A DNA stretch of 64,000 nucleotides from Ligilactobacillus faecis. Lineage in GTDB: Bacteria; Bacillota; Bacilli; Lactobacillales; Lactobacillaceae. The stretch covers positions 1,058,501 through 1,122,500 of the forward strand of contig NZ_CP123639.1 of the NCBI RefSeq assembly GCF_029889745.1, read 5' to 3'. Positions 1 through 8,991 of the stretch are shown here, piece by piece. Both the position numbers and the translations under genes were made by a program. Below the pieces are notes generated by a model. The model was not told the origin of the DNA, made no database searches, and saw only the letters and a program-made list of their open reading frames with translations. The stretch's first letter is position 1. Each line of letters starts with the position of its first letter.

Positions 1-61
1 AAAGTTCTGTTCCATTATAGTGCAGATAGGACCTAGCGTCTAGTTGACTTAAAAATTTGAG

Positions 62-105
62 AAAAAAGATCAAGTTACTATTTTCAAATGGCTTGATCTT
101 TTTTT
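62..105 (-). terminator. Rho-independent terminator after lacD
   Basis: AAAAAAGATCAAG and CTTGATCTTTTTTT form a 13-bp inverted repeat with A and T runs outside. It lies just beyond the lacD stop on the minus strand and could also act for anything entering from the left. Nothing else was recognised in bases 1-60. Confidence 0.8.
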
Positions 106-112
106 AGAAATA

Positions 113-1102
113 TTATTGATTTTTAAGACCAGTCAATGCTGGAAGTGGCGTGGCGGTCTCTTTTAAAACTTGGTTCAAACGTTCGATATTTTGACGCCCC
201 ACGGTCCGACACCAAGTACGTGCAGCTTCACTGCCTGCGCTGGCAAAAGGTTTGATGCTATCTTTCCAAGTGGCACGCCCACATAAAACACCGTTGAAAG
301 TCGAGCCGGCGTCATGCGCAAAATAAAGCGTTTCTTGGAACATCTCGGCCGAGACCCCAGCGCTCAAGAAGATAAACGGGACGCCGTTTGCAGCTAAAAC
401 TTGCTCTTTAAAGTAGCGCATTGCTTCTGCTTTAGAATAAAGTGGCGCTTCAGTTGACATCCCACTCACAAAGCGCATCTCAACGGGAACTTCAACTTTC
501 AAGACATCGACGTTATATTGTGGCTTAGAAAATTCAGCCATCATCGCGTTGACTTTATGCGGTTTGATCCGCGCATAAGCTTCACTTTTTGTATCGTTGA
601 TGTGGGCATCATAAGACATCAGCTCAAGGAAAAATGGCAACCCTTCAGCGACGCATTCGCTTCCGATCCGTTCAACAAAAGCTTGCTTTTTGCTGTTGAT
701 CAAAAAAGATTCATCTGTATCGTAATAAAGCATGAATTTAACAGCATCGGCCCCCGTTTCTTTTAAGCGTTTGACAGACCAGGTCGAGAGTAAGTCTGGC
801 ATCCGTCCAGGTGCAGTCGTATCATAGCCAGTTTTTTCATAGGCTAATAAAAGCCCGCAGTCGTTAGAGCGGGCAAAAGCTGCCGGCAGACCGTATTCGG
901 GATCAAGTAAGATCGCTGATGAATACGCTGTCATTTCTTGAGAAATGATCTCTTTGAAATGACTGAGAGCATTCGGGCTAAGGGGCTTGTCAGCTGCTTT
1001 GGCTAACATCTTTTGTAACGAGCCACGTTGATCGATCGCTAAAGCTGCGATCACGCCGTCAGCATTGGCTAAACGACTTAACTTGTTGAGCTTTGTTTCC
1101 AT
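113..1102 (-). CDS. lacD: Tagatose 1,6-diphosphate aldolase
   Basis: Cytosolic class I aldolase that splits tagatose 1,6-bisphosphate into dihydroxyacetone phosphate and glyceraldehyde 3-phosphate, the last step of the tagatose-6-phosphate pathway. The 329-residue length and the N-terminal KLSRLANADGVIAALAIDQRG segment are typical of LacD, and VKFMLYYD carries the expected Schiff-base lysine region. The ATG at 1102 is preferred over a GTG at 1111 because GGAAGGTG sits 8 bases before the ATG. It follows the GntR gene on the same strand but has its own promoter. Its place beside the GH35/PTS/agaS operon fits: AgaS makes tagatose-6-P, which after phosphorylation is the LacD substrate. No tagatose-6-P kinase (lacC) is in the window. 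Confidence 0.93.
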   Translation of the reverse strand: METKLNKLSRLANADGVIAALAIDQRGSLQKMLAKAADKPLSPNALSHFKEIISQEMTAYSSAILLDPEYGLPAAFARSNDCGLLLAYEKTGYDTTAPGRMPDLLSTWSVKRLKETGADAVKFMLYYDTDESFLINSKKQAFVERIGSECVAEGLPFFLELMSYDAHINDTKSEAYARIKPHKVNAMMAEFSKPQYNVDVLKVEVPVEMRFVSGMSTEAPLYSKAEAMRYFKEQVLAANGVPFIFLSAGVSAEMFQETLYFAHDAGSTFNGVLCGRATWKDSIKPFASAGSEAARTWCRTVGRQNIERLNQVLKETATPLPALTGLKNQ

Positions 1103-1149
1103 TTGCGCCACACCTTCCGTTCAATGTTTGAATTTGTTTTTACGAGTTT

Positions 1150-1201
1150 AAATTAACATTAACGAACATATTAGTCAACTTTTTAGTTCGATGTTGTTCG
1201 T
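1150..1201 (-). promoter_or_regulatory. lacD promoter with GTTCG repeats
   Basis: On the minus strand TTGACT (1178-1173) and TAATTT (1155-1150) are separated by 17 bases. GTTCG-type repeats lie upstream of the -35 and inside the spacer, the last close to TGTTCGTTAATGTT. They resemble spaced DeoR-family (LacR-like) operators, so lacD may be controlled separately from the GntR gene. The regulator assignment is inference. Confidence 0.5.
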
Positions 1202-1208
1202 TTTTGTT

Positions 1209-1928
1209 TTATTTATCTGGATCAAGCGGAACTTTGTAAGAAAAATAGTGGGAAGGAGCCGTTGTGATCGTAAATTCGATCGGCCGTTCATGTTGGTCAA
1301 AGGCCGTGCGTAAGATCTTAAGACAAGAAGCGTTAGGACGAAGTGAAAGCAAAGTGGCTTCTCGTTCAGTGATCGTACTTGCAAAAAATTCTTCGGTCCC
1401 GTGTTTGACTTGAAGTCCGTATTTTTGTGCCAAAAGTTCGTACAGCGAATTTTTGGCGAGTTGATGCCGTTTAAGGGCTGGGAAAAGTCGGGCTGGTAAA
1501 AATGTTTTTTCAAAGAGGACAGGGCGTCCTTGCAAAAGCCGCAACCTTTCCAAGCGATAAACTGTTTCGTTTTTATCGAGTTGGAGCATGTGGGCGACAT
1601 AGTAGTTGGGGATCGTTTTTGTAAAAAGAATGATCTCAGTTGCAGGCGCTAAATTTTGCTCTTGACCAGACCGACTAAAGCTATAAAAATGAGCAAAGTC
1701 ATATGTGGCTGGTTCGTAAGATACATAGTAACCAACATTTTTTTCTTTGGCGATAAATTTAAGATCTTCGAGTTCGCTTAAAGCGGCACGGATCGTTGAG
1801 CGACTGACTGCAAATTTTAAAGCTAATTCTTTTTCAGTAAAGAAGCGTTCGTTTGTTGTTTTTTCTTTATTTAAGATCAACTGGATCAATTGATCAGCGA
1901 TCATAGCATATTTGGGACGGTTCGACAT
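1209..1928 (-). CDS. GntR-family regulator with UTRA domain
   Basis: A cytosolic repressor of about 239 residues. The N-terminal winged helix (PKYAMIADQLIQLI ... SRSTIRAALSELEDL, about residues 5-65) is followed by a UTRA effector domain (NETVYRLERLRLL ... PIEFTITTAP) that usually binds a phosphorylated sugar. The ATG at 1928 was chosen because GAGGTGAG precedes it by a few bases; an upstream in-frame start lacks a site. The gene is divergent from the GH35/PTS operon, the same arrangement as GnbR in L. casei and the GntR regulator of pneumococcal bgaC loci. The most likely role is repression of the divergent operon, relieved by a GalNAc- or GlcNAc-derived phosphate. The ligand is not shown by sequence. 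Confidence 0.85.
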   Translation of the reverse strand: MSNRPKYAMIADQLIQLILNKEKTTNERFFTEKELALKFAVSRSTIRAALSELEDLKFIAKEKNVGYYVSYEPATYDFAHFYSFSRSGQEQNLAPATEIILFTKTIPNYYVAHMLQLDKNETVYRLERLRLLQGRPVLFEKTFLPARLFPALKRHQLAKNSLYELLAQKYGLQVKHGTEEFFASTITEREATLLSLRPNASCLKILRTAFDQHERPIEFTITTAPSHYFSYKVPLDPDK

Positions 1929-1964
1929 CAGACTCACCTCACAAAGATTGTACATTGTAAAAAC

Positions 1965-1988
1965 GCATACATAATAATATTTGTATGC
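1965..1988. promoter_or_regulatory. Palindromic operator GCATAC-N12-GTATGC
   Basis: Perfect 6-bp arms (1965-1970 and 1983-1988) flank an AT-only spacer. On the minus strand the palindrome lies just downstream of a TATAAT (1996-1991), ideal for autorepression of the GntR gene. Which protein binds is inference. Confidence 0.5.
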
Positions 1989-2081
1989 ACATTATACTGC
2001 AAATGGTCTTGAAATTGATAATGAAAAGCAGAGTAAAAGAGTTTTAAAGAAAAAAAGGATACGCTAAAATATAAGTGTAAA

Positions 2082-2095
2082 TGATAGCGCATACA
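2082..2095 (+). promoter_or_regulatory. Probable cre site before the GH35 operon
   Basis: TGATAGCGCATACA matches the CcpA cre consensus TGWNANCGNTNWCA at 13 of 14 positions. It lies about 100 bases before the GH35 start and suggests carbon catabolite repression of the operon. Confidence 0.55.
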
Positions 2096-2115
2096 TTTTG
2101 TGAACTATCTTTACG

Positions 2116-2125
2116 GGTATATACC
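2116..2125. promoter_or_regulatory. GGTATATACC operator before the GH35 operon
   Basis: A perfect 10-bp palindrome in the leader, identical to one at 15381-15390 before glmS. It resembles the GGT...ACC core of NagR/DasR-type GntR operators. Binding is inferred. Confidence 0.5.
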
Positions 2126-2189
2126 TTTTGAATAAATGCATTTAAAAATTTTAAGTTGCTGTTATGTTGAGTAGATCTGAGGAAAAGAA

Positions 2190-3974
2190 ATGGATAAGTT
2201 CAGAGTACAAGCAGACGGGTTTTACCTTAACGATAGAAAATTTAAACTTTTATCAGGGGCGATCCATTATTTTAGAATTCCAAGAGAAACTTGGAAACGT
2301 TCTTTATACAATCTTAAAGCTTTAGGTTTTAATACGGTCGAAACGTATATTCCTTGGAACGTGCATGAAAAAAGCGAAGGTGTCTTTGATTTTGGCGCCG
2401 TAAAAGACTTTGTCTGCTTAGCCCAAAAATTAGGTCTATATGTGATCGTACGCCCCTCTCCTTATATTTGTGCCGAATGGGAATTTGGAGGCTTTCCAGC
2501 TTGGTTACTGACAAAAAATGTTCGGCTACGCAGTGATGATCCAACCTATCTCAATTATGTTGAGCGGTACTATCAACACTTATTTCAAGTTTTGACGCCA
2601 CTCCAAGTGACTCATGGTGGTCCGATCATCATGATGCAACTTGAAAATGAATATGGTTCTTTTGGTGAAGATAAAAATTACTTGAAACAGATCAAGCGTT
2701 TGATGGAAAAATATGGTGCAAACGTGCCACTCTTTACCGCTGATGGGGCCTGGCAAGCAACGCTTCGCGCAGGAAGTTTATTAGCAGAAGATGTGCTTTC
2801 CACAGGAAACTTTGGTTCACATGTGTCTGAAAACTTAGCGGCTTTACGCGCATTTCAGCGTGAAAATGGCAAGAAACAACCGCTTGTCTGCATGGAATTT
2901 TGGGATGGTTGGTTTGATAAATGGGGGCAAGAACCAGTTGTTCGTAAGCAAGCTGAATTAGTTGAAACGATCTTACAAGTCATTACGCAAAGTGATGGGA
3001 TCAACCTCTACATGTTTCATGGGGGCACTAATTTTGGCTTTATGAATGGCTGTTCAGCCCGACATGAACACGATACGCCCCAGATCACGTCATATGACTA
3101 CGGCGCTCTATTAAATGAGCAAGGTGATCCTACGCCAGCTTACTTTGAATTGCAAAAGCGGTTGGCTGCTCTCTATCCCGAGCTCAAACAGCAAATGCCG
3201 AAAAGCAGTCAAAAACTAACTGAAAAGACATTTACGTTAGTACAAAAGACGAGCCTTTTGACAAGTTATGATCAGTTAGGTAAAAGCACGCAAAGTAAAT
3301 ATCCAAAGTCTTTAGAAGAACTTGGGACGGGGTATGGTTATGCTTTATATCGCACACAGATCAAACGCGATACACTAAAAGATGAACGTTTTCGGATCAT
3401 CGATGCACGCGATCGGGTGCACTTTTTTATCGATGACGAACACATCAAAACGCAGTATCAAGAAGAGATCGGAGCAGATATCTATGCGCCCCTACTAAAA
3501 CCAGAAGTAAAGCTGTCGGTCTTAGTTGAAAATATGGGACGTGTCAATTACGGCAGTAAGCTTTTAGCTTCGACTCAGAAAAAAGGCTTAAAGACAGGCT
3601 TGATGGTCGATCTGCACTTTGTCTCTGGTTGGGAGCAACTTGCTTTTGATCTAAGTGAAAGTCCAAAGCTCGACTATACGCGTCCTTATCTACCAGGCAC
3701 GCCGAGTTTTTATCGCTATACATGTCAGTTAGAAAAAACAGGCGCTTGTCATTTAGATCTACGTGGTTTTGGTAAAGGGATCGTTTTAGTAAATGGGCAT
3801 AATCTAGGACGTTTTTGGGAGATCGGGCCCCAGCATTCACTATATCTACCCGCTGAATTTCTCCACCTTGGAGAAAATGAGCTCGTCGTTTTTGAGACTG
3901 AAGGACGTTATCAAGAAACGATCGCAGTTAGAGAAAGACCAGTTTGTAAAAAAGTTAAGGAGGAAGCGAAATGA
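2190..3974 (+). CDS. bgaC: GH35 beta-galactosidase
   Basis: A 594-residue glycoside hydrolase family 35 enzyme with no signal peptide, so cytosolic. Residues 1-320 form the TIM barrel. The acid/base Glu154 lies in LENEYG (151-156) and the nucleophile Glu236 in MEFWDGW. C-terminal beta-sandwich domains end in the family's GKGIVLVNGHNLGRFW segment. It likely cleaves beta-1,3-galactosides such as galacto-N-biose or lacto-N-biose after PTS import, either as BgaC or as a phospho-beta-galactosidase like L. casei GnbG; sequence alone does not decide. GAGG precedes the ATG. The stop overlaps the IIB start by 4 bases (ATGA), so it heads a translationally coupled operon. Confidence 0.92.
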   Translation: MDKFRVQADGFYLNDRKFKLLSGAIHYFRIPRETWKRSLYNLKALGFNTVETYIPWNVHEKSEGVFDFGAVKDFVCLAQKLGLYVIVRPSPYICAEWEFGGFPAWLLTKNVRLRSDDPTYLNYVERYYQHLFQVLTPLQVTHGGPIIMMQLENEYGSFGEDKNYLKQIKRLMEKYGANVPLFTADGAWQATLRAGSLLAEDVLSTGNFGSHVSENLAALRAFQRENGKKQPLVCMEFWDGWFDKWGQEPVVRKQAELVETILQVITQSDGINLYMFHGGTNFGFMNGCSARHEHDTPQITSYDYGALLNEQGDPTPAYFELQKRLAALYPELKQQMPKSSQKLTEKTFTLVQKTSLLTSYDQLGKSTQSKYPKSLEELGTGYGYALYRTQIKRDTLKDERFRIIDARDRVHFFIDDEHIKTQYQEEIGADIYAPLLKPEVKLSVLVENMGRVNYGSKLLASTQKKGLKTGLMVDLHFVSGWEQLAFDLSESPKLDYTRPYLPGTPSFYRYTCQLEKTGACHLDLRGFGKGIVLVNGHNLGRFWEIGPQHSLYLPAEFLHLGENELVVFETEGRYQETIAVRERPVCKKVKEEAK

Positions 3975-4462
3975 GTATTATCGCAGTACGGATCGATGGT
4001 CGTTTGATCCACGGCCAAGTAGCAAATCTTTGGACCACTAAATTAAATATCACGCGGATCATGGTCGTAGATGATCAAGTCGCGCAAAGCGCGATCGAAA
4101 AAAGTGGACTCAAATTAGCGACTCCTGCTGGAGTCAAGCTCAGTGTTTTGCCATACGCTAAAGCTGCCCAAAATATTTTAGCAGGACGCTATGATTCTCA
4201 AAGGCTCTTGATCGTAGCTAAAAAGCCACATTACCTCTTGAAACTCGTTGAAGAAGGCGTTTTGATCGAAGAGATCAACGTTGGGAACATGTCTCAAAAT
4301 GAAACAACGCGTCAGATCACGCGTTCGATCAATGTTGATGACCATGATGTCGAAGACTTCAAGCGCTTAGATGAAAAAGGGGTCCGTTTGATCGCCCAAA
4401 TGGTCCCAGCTGATGATGCTAAAAACTTTATGGCGATGTTGAAAGAAAAGGAAGGTGAGTAA
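3971..4462 (+). CDS. PTS IIB, mannose/GalNAc family
   Basis: A 163-residue soluble IIB. The phosphorylated histidine is His14 in RIDGRLIHGQV, the family signature. It relays phosphate from the IIA encoded at 6205 to sugar bound by IIC/IID. It overlaps the GH35 stop by 4 bases. Closest functional matches by context are the EIIB proteins of galacto-N-biose/GalNAc loci (gnbB, agaV-like). Almost every isoleucine codon here is ATC after a G-ending codon, the host signature described in the findings. Confidence 0.93.
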   Translation: MSIIAVRIDGRLIHGQVANLWTTKLNITRIMVVDDQVAQSAIEKSGLKLATPAGVKLSVLPYAKAAQNILAGRYDSQRLLIVAKKPHYLLKLVEEGVLIEEINVGNMSQNETTRQITRSINVDDHDVEDFKRLDEKGVRLIAQMVPADDAKNFMAMLKEKEGE

Positions 4463-4463
4463 C

Positions 4464-5369
4464 ATGACGATCGCATGGTGGCAGATCTTACTTTTGACTT
4501 TATATGCTGGCTACCAGATCTTAGATGAGTTACAGATCAACTCGTCGGCTGGTTCGGCAGTTTTTGCCGGTTTTATTTCAGGACTTATCATGGGGGATCT
4601 TAAAACAGGTCTGATCATCGGTGGGGGAATGCAGCTTACGATCTTAGGAGTCGGAACTTTTGGAGGCGCTTCCCGGATCGATGCGAACTCGGGAACTGTG
4701 TTAGCGACTGCCTTTTCAGTCGCGATCGGGATGGAACCAAAGCAAGCGATCGCCGCTTTAGCTGTACCGGTGGCGGCTTTGATGATCCAGACAGACGTGT
4801 TAGGGCGGTTTGCGAATACGTATTTTGTCCATCGGATCGATAAAGATATCGAGAATTTCGAATATAAAAAGATCGAACGCCATTTCTTGCTGGGGGCTGT
4901 TTCGTGGTCGCTCTCAAGAATGATCCCAGTCTTTTTAGCTTTAGCCTTTGGTGGCGGGCTTGTGACCCGAGTCGTAAATTATTTGAATACAGATCTTAAA
5001 TGGTTAGGTGATGGTCTTTCAGTTGCTGGTGCAGTGCTTCCAGCCGTTGGGTTTGCGATCTTATTACGGTACTTGCCAGTCAAAAAGCAATTTGCCTATT
5101 TGATCTTAGGTTTTGTGATCACAGCCCTTCTAACCACGCTTTTTGGCAATATCCAACTGCTAGGGACAAGCGTTTCTGGGCTCGACAAGACCTTTACAGG
5201 TAACTTTAATAGCTTGCCGATGTTAGCCGTTGCTTTGATCGGACTTGGTCTAGCAACGATCTCGTATAAAAATAACAATAATAATGCTCCAAAGAAGACA
5301 AACGAGCAAGTAGCGCAGACACAAGATAATAATGAAGGTGAGGGGGAGATCGAAGATGACGAACTCTAA
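4464..5369 (+). CDS. PTS IIC, mannose/sorbose family
   Basis: An integral membrane channel subunit of about 301 residues with the SAGSAVFAGFISGLIMGD and IGGGMQLTILGVGTFGGA segments of EIIC-Man proteins. A GTG at 4455 is possible, but the ATG at 4464 sits 5-7 bases after GGAAGGTGAG and is preferred. The C-terminus carries a hydrophilic tail rich in Asn, Gln, Glu and Asp (about the last 35 residues), longer than usual; the last codons overlap the IID ribosome binding region. It works with the neighbouring IID. Confidence 0.9.
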   Translation: MTIAWWQILLLTLYAGYQILDELQINSSAGSAVFAGFISGLIMGDLKTGLIIGGGMQLTILGVGTFGGASRIDANSGTVLATAFSVAIGMEPKQAIAALAVPVAALMIQTDVLGRFANTYFVHRIDKDIENFEYKKIERHFLLGAVSWSLSRMIPVFLALAFGGGLVTRVVNYLNTDLKWLGDGLSVAGAVLPAVGFAILLRYLPVKKQFAYLILGFVITALLTTLFGNIQLLGTSVSGLDKTFTGNFNSLPMLAVALIGLGLATISYKNNNNNAPKKTNEQVAQTQDNNEGEGEIEDDEL

Positions 5370-6183
5370 TAAACCAAAAACGACAGGTTATAAGTTGACT
5401 GAAGCCGACTTCAAGCAGATCAATCGCCGAAGTCTCTTTGGTTTCCAACTTGGCTGGAACTACGAACGTATGCAAGCTTCGGGGTATCTTTATACGATCT
5501 TACCGCAGTTGCGAAAATTATACGGCGATGGCACCCCAGAGCTAAAACAGATGATGAAGCTCCATACCCAATTTTTCAATACGTCGAACTTCTTTAATAC
5601 GATCGTAACTGGGATCGACTTAGCTTTAGAAGAAGAAGAAGGGGTAAAATCAGCTGAAACTGTCAACGGGCTAAAAACAGGGCTCATGGGACCATTTGCA
5701 GCGATCGGGGATGCGATCTTTGGGGCTTTGATCCCGGCGATCTTTGGTGCGATCGCAGCGAATATGGCGCAAGAAGGTAACCCAGTCGGCGTTTTCATCT
5801 GGGTCGCAGCTAATATCTTTATCATGGTCTTTCGTTGGAAACAATTAAAATTTGCTTACCGCGAAGGAACAGCTTTAGTGACAACGATGCAACACCGGTT
5901 GACAGCTTTGACTGAAGCTGCCACGCAACTAGGGGTCTTCATGGTCGGAGCGCTTATAGCAACGATGATCAATGTCAAATTGACGATCGCACCGATGATC
6001 GGAAAAGTATCGATAGATTTTCAAAATAACTTAGATATGTTATTGCCAAGGCTTTTACCAGCTTTGATCGTGCTTGCGATCTATTGGATGCTAGGTAAGA
6101 AAAATATGACGTCAACAAGAGCGATCTTTATCGTTTTACTTGTTTCGATCGCGTTATCTGCTTTAGGCGTGATCGGTAAATAA
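5356..6183 (+). CDS. PTS IID, mannose family
   Basis: A membrane subunit of about 275 residues. The N-terminus (LTEADFKQINRRSLFGFQL ... WNYERMQASGYLYTILP) and the LKTGLMGPFAAIGDAIFGALIP stretch are diagnostic for EIID. The ATG at 5356 is favoured because GGTGAGGGGGAG precedes it; an ATG at 5332 is less well placed. Hydrophobic segments fill the C-terminal half. It overlaps the end of IIC by 14 bases. Confidence 0.92.
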   Translation: MTNSNKPKTTGYKLTEADFKQINRRSLFGFQLGWNYERMQASGYLYTILPQLRKLYGDGTPELKQMMKLHTQFFNTSNFFNTIVTGIDLALEEEEGVKSAETVNGLKTGLMGPFAAIGDAIFGALIPAIFGAIAANMAQEGNPVGVFIWVAANIFIMVFRWKQLKFAYREGTALVTTMQHRLTALTEAATQLGVFMVGALIATMINVKLTIAPMIGKVSIDFQNNLDMLLPRLLPALIVLAIYWMLGKKNMTSTRAIFIVLLVSIALSALGVIGK

Positions 6184-6204
6184 TTACAGAAGGGAAGAAT
6201 AGAT

Positions 6205-6603
6205 ATGCGACCACTAGTCTTAGTCAGTCATGGCGAGCTTTGTGTAGAATTGAAGAAAAGTATCGAGATGATCATGGGTCCTCAACCAGATATCCATACG
6301 GTAGCTTTATTACCTAATGAAGGCCAAGCTGAATTTTTACAAAAATTTGAAAGCGTTATAAAAAAGCTCGATGATTTTATCGTCCTTGCTGATCTTTATG
6401 GAGGCACACCGTGTAATGTCGTTGCCAAAGAGATCATGGCCGGTAAGCCGTATCATTTATATGCTGGGATGAATATGGCGATGATCATTGGCTATCTCAA
6501 TGCTTCGATGTTAGGTGAAACTTGTGATCTTAAAAAAGAAGCGACAGCTGGGATCGTTGATGTCAACCTGGCGCTAAAAGATCTGCTCCATACGAATGAA
6601 TAA
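6205..6603 (+). CDS. PTS IIA, mannose family
   Basis: A 132-residue soluble IIA. VSHGELC near the N-terminus contains the phosphohistidine His9, and DLYGGTPCN is the conserved loop. It accepts phosphate from HPr. An AGAAGGGAAG site precedes the ATG. It is the last PTS subunit of the operon and is followed 11 bases later by agaS. Confidence 0.93.
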   Translation: MRPLVLVSHGELCVELKKSIEMIMGPQPDIHTVALLPNEGQAEFLQKFESVIKKLDDFIVLADLYGGTPCNVVAKEIMAGKPYHLYAGMNMAMIIGYLNASMLGETCDLKKEATAGIVDVNLALKDLLHTNE

Positions 6604-6614
6604 GGGGTGAGCCT

Positions 6615-7781
6615 ATGTTTTTTAAAAGTGAAGCAGAATTAGAAAAACTTGGAGCTGCGATCACGACGAAAGAGATCAAACAACAGCCGATCTTATGGGA
6701 AGAAACGTATACTTTGTGGCAAAAAGCAGCCCCAGCTTTTGAGCAGATGGTGACTGAACTATTGCAAAGCACAGCTAAAAAAGTCCGGGTGATCTTTACT
6801 GGAGCTGGTACGTCACAATATGTCGGTGATACGCTCGTACCATATTTGACACGCATAGGTGCCACCGAACGGCTGGAATTTTTGAGCTTTGGTACGACGG
6901 ATATCGTCTCGGCGCCTGAAGATCATTTACTTGCAGATGAACCGACGCTTCTAGTGTCCTTTGCACGTAGTGGCAATAGCCCTGAGAGTAAAGCTACGAT
7001 CGAGCTTGCACAAAAGATCGTTAAAGATCTGCGCAACTTGATCATTACTTGTGCGCCCCAAGGTGATCTGGCCAAAGCAGGTCAAGCAGATAAGCAGAGT
7101 TTAGTCGTTTTGATGCCGAGTGCTTCTAACGATCAAGGTTTTGCGATGACGGGTTCTTTTACATGCATGCTTTTAGCGGGGGCGCTGTTTTTTGATCAAA
7201 CAAGTGCAGATCAAAAAGCACAGTTTGTCCAAACGGCGGTCAAACTTGGGCAAATGATCTTAACAAAAGAAGCAGAGCTCCAAGCTTTAGTTGACCTTGA
7301 TTTTACGCGGATCGTTTACTTAGGTTCAGGTAGTTTACGCGGATTGAGTCGCGAAGCTCAGTTGAAGATCTTAGAACTGACGCACGGCCAGATCGCTACA
7401 GTTTTTGATTCTTCAATGGGCTTTCGCCATGGGCCAAAGTCTTTTGTCGCTCCTAAAACACTTGTCTGTGGCTTTATCGCCAATGATCCGTATACGCAAA
7501 AATATGATCTTGATATATTAGAAGAGATCAAAGCCGATCAGATCGCTTTAGCTGTTGTTGCTTTAGGTCAAGAAGCAAATAAATTTAGTGGGCAAAGCAT
7601 CGTTTATGGCGAACAAGACTTGCTTTTACCAGAAGTCTATCTTGCTTTACCTGATATTTTAGTGGCGCAAGCGTTAGCGTTGTTGACTGCGGTCAAGATC
7701 GGCAACACACCTGATACTCCTTCCCCAAGTGGTACAGTCAATCGCGTCGTCAAAGGGGTCTTATTACATGAATATCGCTAA
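6615..7781 (+). CDS. agaS: AgaS-type SIS-domain sugar isomerase/deaminase
   Basis: A 388-residue protein with two SIS domains. GAGTSQYVGDTL and SFARSGNSPESKATIE form the first phosphosugar site; LGSGSLRGLSREAQLKILELT and FRHGPKSF form the second. AgaS deaminates and isomerises galactosamine-6-P to tagatose-6-P plus ammonia, linking GalNAc use to the tagatose pathway. AGGGGTGAG precedes the ATG. In this operon it should act after NagA. It differs from the host GlmS at 15417 in lacking the glutaminase domain. Confidence 0.9.
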   Translation: MFFKSEAELEKLGAAITTKEIKQQPILWEETYTLWQKAAPAFEQMVTELLQSTAKKVRVIFTGAGTSQYVGDTLVPYLTRIGATERLEFLSFGTTDIVSAPEDHLLADEPTLLVSFARSGNSPESKATIELAQKIVKDLRNLIITCAPQGDLAKAGQADKQSLVVLMPSASNDQGFAMTGSFTCMLLAGALFFDQTSADQKAQFVQTAVKLGQMILTKEAELQALVDLDFTRIVYLGSGSLRGLSREAQLKILELTHGQIATVFDSSMGFRHGPKSFVAPKTLVCGFIANDPYTQKYDLDILEEIKADQIALAVVALGQEANKFSGQSIVYGEQDLLLPEVYLALPDILVAQALALLTAVKIGNTPDTPSPSGTVNRVVKGVLLHEYR

Positions 7782-8949
7782 AAAAGAGCAAATGAGACAT
7801 TATTATCTCAAAGCCAAAGCATTTTTATTACCAAGTGGTCTACAAGAAGGGGGCTATTTAGAGATCGCTGCTGGTAAATTTGGACGTCATCTCACTTTCG
7901 CCGAGCTACCAGCAGATGCTAAGATCAAAGATCTAGGTGAAGCCTTTGTTGCCCCAGGTCTTGTTGAGACGCATCTACATGGCTATTTAGGTCATGACGT
8001 GATGGATGCTAGCAAAGAAGGCTTGGCAAAGATCGGTCAAGGACTCTTAGCTTGTGGTGTCACTTCATATTTACCAACGACTTTGACAGCGCCAAAAGAA
8101 AAGCTAGCGCAAGTCTGCCGTTTGATCGCTCAGGAAAAAGAAAAACTTCCTGGTGCAAAGATCCAAGGTATCTATTTTGAAGGCCCGTATTTTACCACGG
8201 AACATAAAGGAGCCCAAGACCCAAGTTATATGCGTGCTCCGTCGCTAGCTGAATTTACTGAACTGCAGACTTTAGCTCATGGAGCGATCAAGAAGATCGC
8301 TTTAGCGCCAGAAAGAAAAGGGGCGCTTGAGTTTATCCAAGGCGTAGTCCAAACTGGGTGTCGTGTTTGCTTAGGGCATAGTGCCGCTAGTTATGAACAA
8401 GGACTAGCCGCAGTTGATGCAGGGGCAAGCATCTTTACCCATACGTATAACGGGATGAGTGGGTTAGCACACCGGGCGCCTGGGCTAGTCGGCGCAGCTT
8501 TTGAGACCCAAACGACATATGCTGAATTGATCTGTGATGGTCATCACGTTCATCCTGGCGCAGTTGGTGCCTTGATCAAAGCTAAGGGACCACAAAAAGT
8601 CGTTTTGATCACTGATTGCATGCGCGCTGGTGGGATGCCTCCGGGAGATTATCATTTAGGTGAATTTCCAGTGACTGTTTCTGCTGGTATGGTCCGTTTA
8701 AAATCAGATCACAGCTTAGCAGGGAGTGTTTTAGAACTCTTTACGGCCGTCAAAAATTTGATCATGTGGGGTAAAGCAAGTATTGTCGAAGCATTTTTGA
8801 TGGCAAGCTATGTTCCAGCTCTAAGTGTCGGGCTTACCGATGTTTGTGGAAGCTTGACCTTAGGACACCCTGCTGATTTTATCGTTGTCAGTCCGACGCT
8901 TGAGTTAGAAGCGACTTATCTTGATGGTCATTGTGTTTATCAAAAATAA
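7768..8949 (+). CDS. nagA: N-acetylglucosamine/galactosamine-6-P deacetylase
   Basis: An amidohydrolase of about 393 residues that removes acetate from GlcNAc-6-P or GalNAc-6-P. Motifs in order: ETHLHGYLGHDVMD (metal site HxH), FEGPYF, LGHSAA, HTYNGM, CDGHHVHPG and LITDCMRAGG with the catalytic Asp. The ATG at 7768 has AAAGGGG about 9 bases upstream and overlaps agaS by 14 bases; an ATG at 7792 (MRHYYLKA) is an alternative that would fit the usual family N-terminus. It is the last gene before a strong terminator. Confidence 0.92.
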   Translation: MNIAKKEQMRHYYLKAKAFLLPSGLQEGGYLEIAAGKFGRHLTFAELPADAKIKDLGEAFVAPGLVETHLHGYLGHDVMDASKEGLAKIGQGLLACGVTSYLPTTLTAPKEKLAQVCRLIAQEKEKLPGAKIQGIYFEGPYFTTEHKGAQDPSYMRAPSLAEFTELQTLAHGAIKKIALAPERKGALEFIQGVVQTGCRVCLGHSAASYEQGLAAVDAGASIFTHTYNGMSGLAHRAPGLVGAAFETQTTYAELICDGHHVHPGAVGALIKAKGPQKVVLITDCMRAGGMPPGDYHLGEFPVTVSAGMVRLKSDHSLAGSVLELFTAVKNLIMWGKASIVEAFLMASYVPALSVGLTDVCGSLTLGHPADFIVVSPTLELEATYLDGHCVYQK

Positions 8950-8953
8950 GCGT

Positions 8954-8990
8954 AAAGAGGTAGCTACGAAGTTACCTCTTTGTTTTATTT
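8954..8990 (+). terminator. Terminator of the GH35-PTS-agaS-nagA operon
   Basis: AAAGAGGTA (8954-8962) pairs with TACCTCTTT (8973-8981) and is followed by a T-rich tract. Confidence 0.85.
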
Positions 8991-8991
8991 T

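Noticed and set aside
1175-1600. 141-codon minus-strand frame in another phase of the GntR gene
   Set aside because: It overlaps the GntR gene entirely, and the GntR frame has clear domains and a ribosome site.
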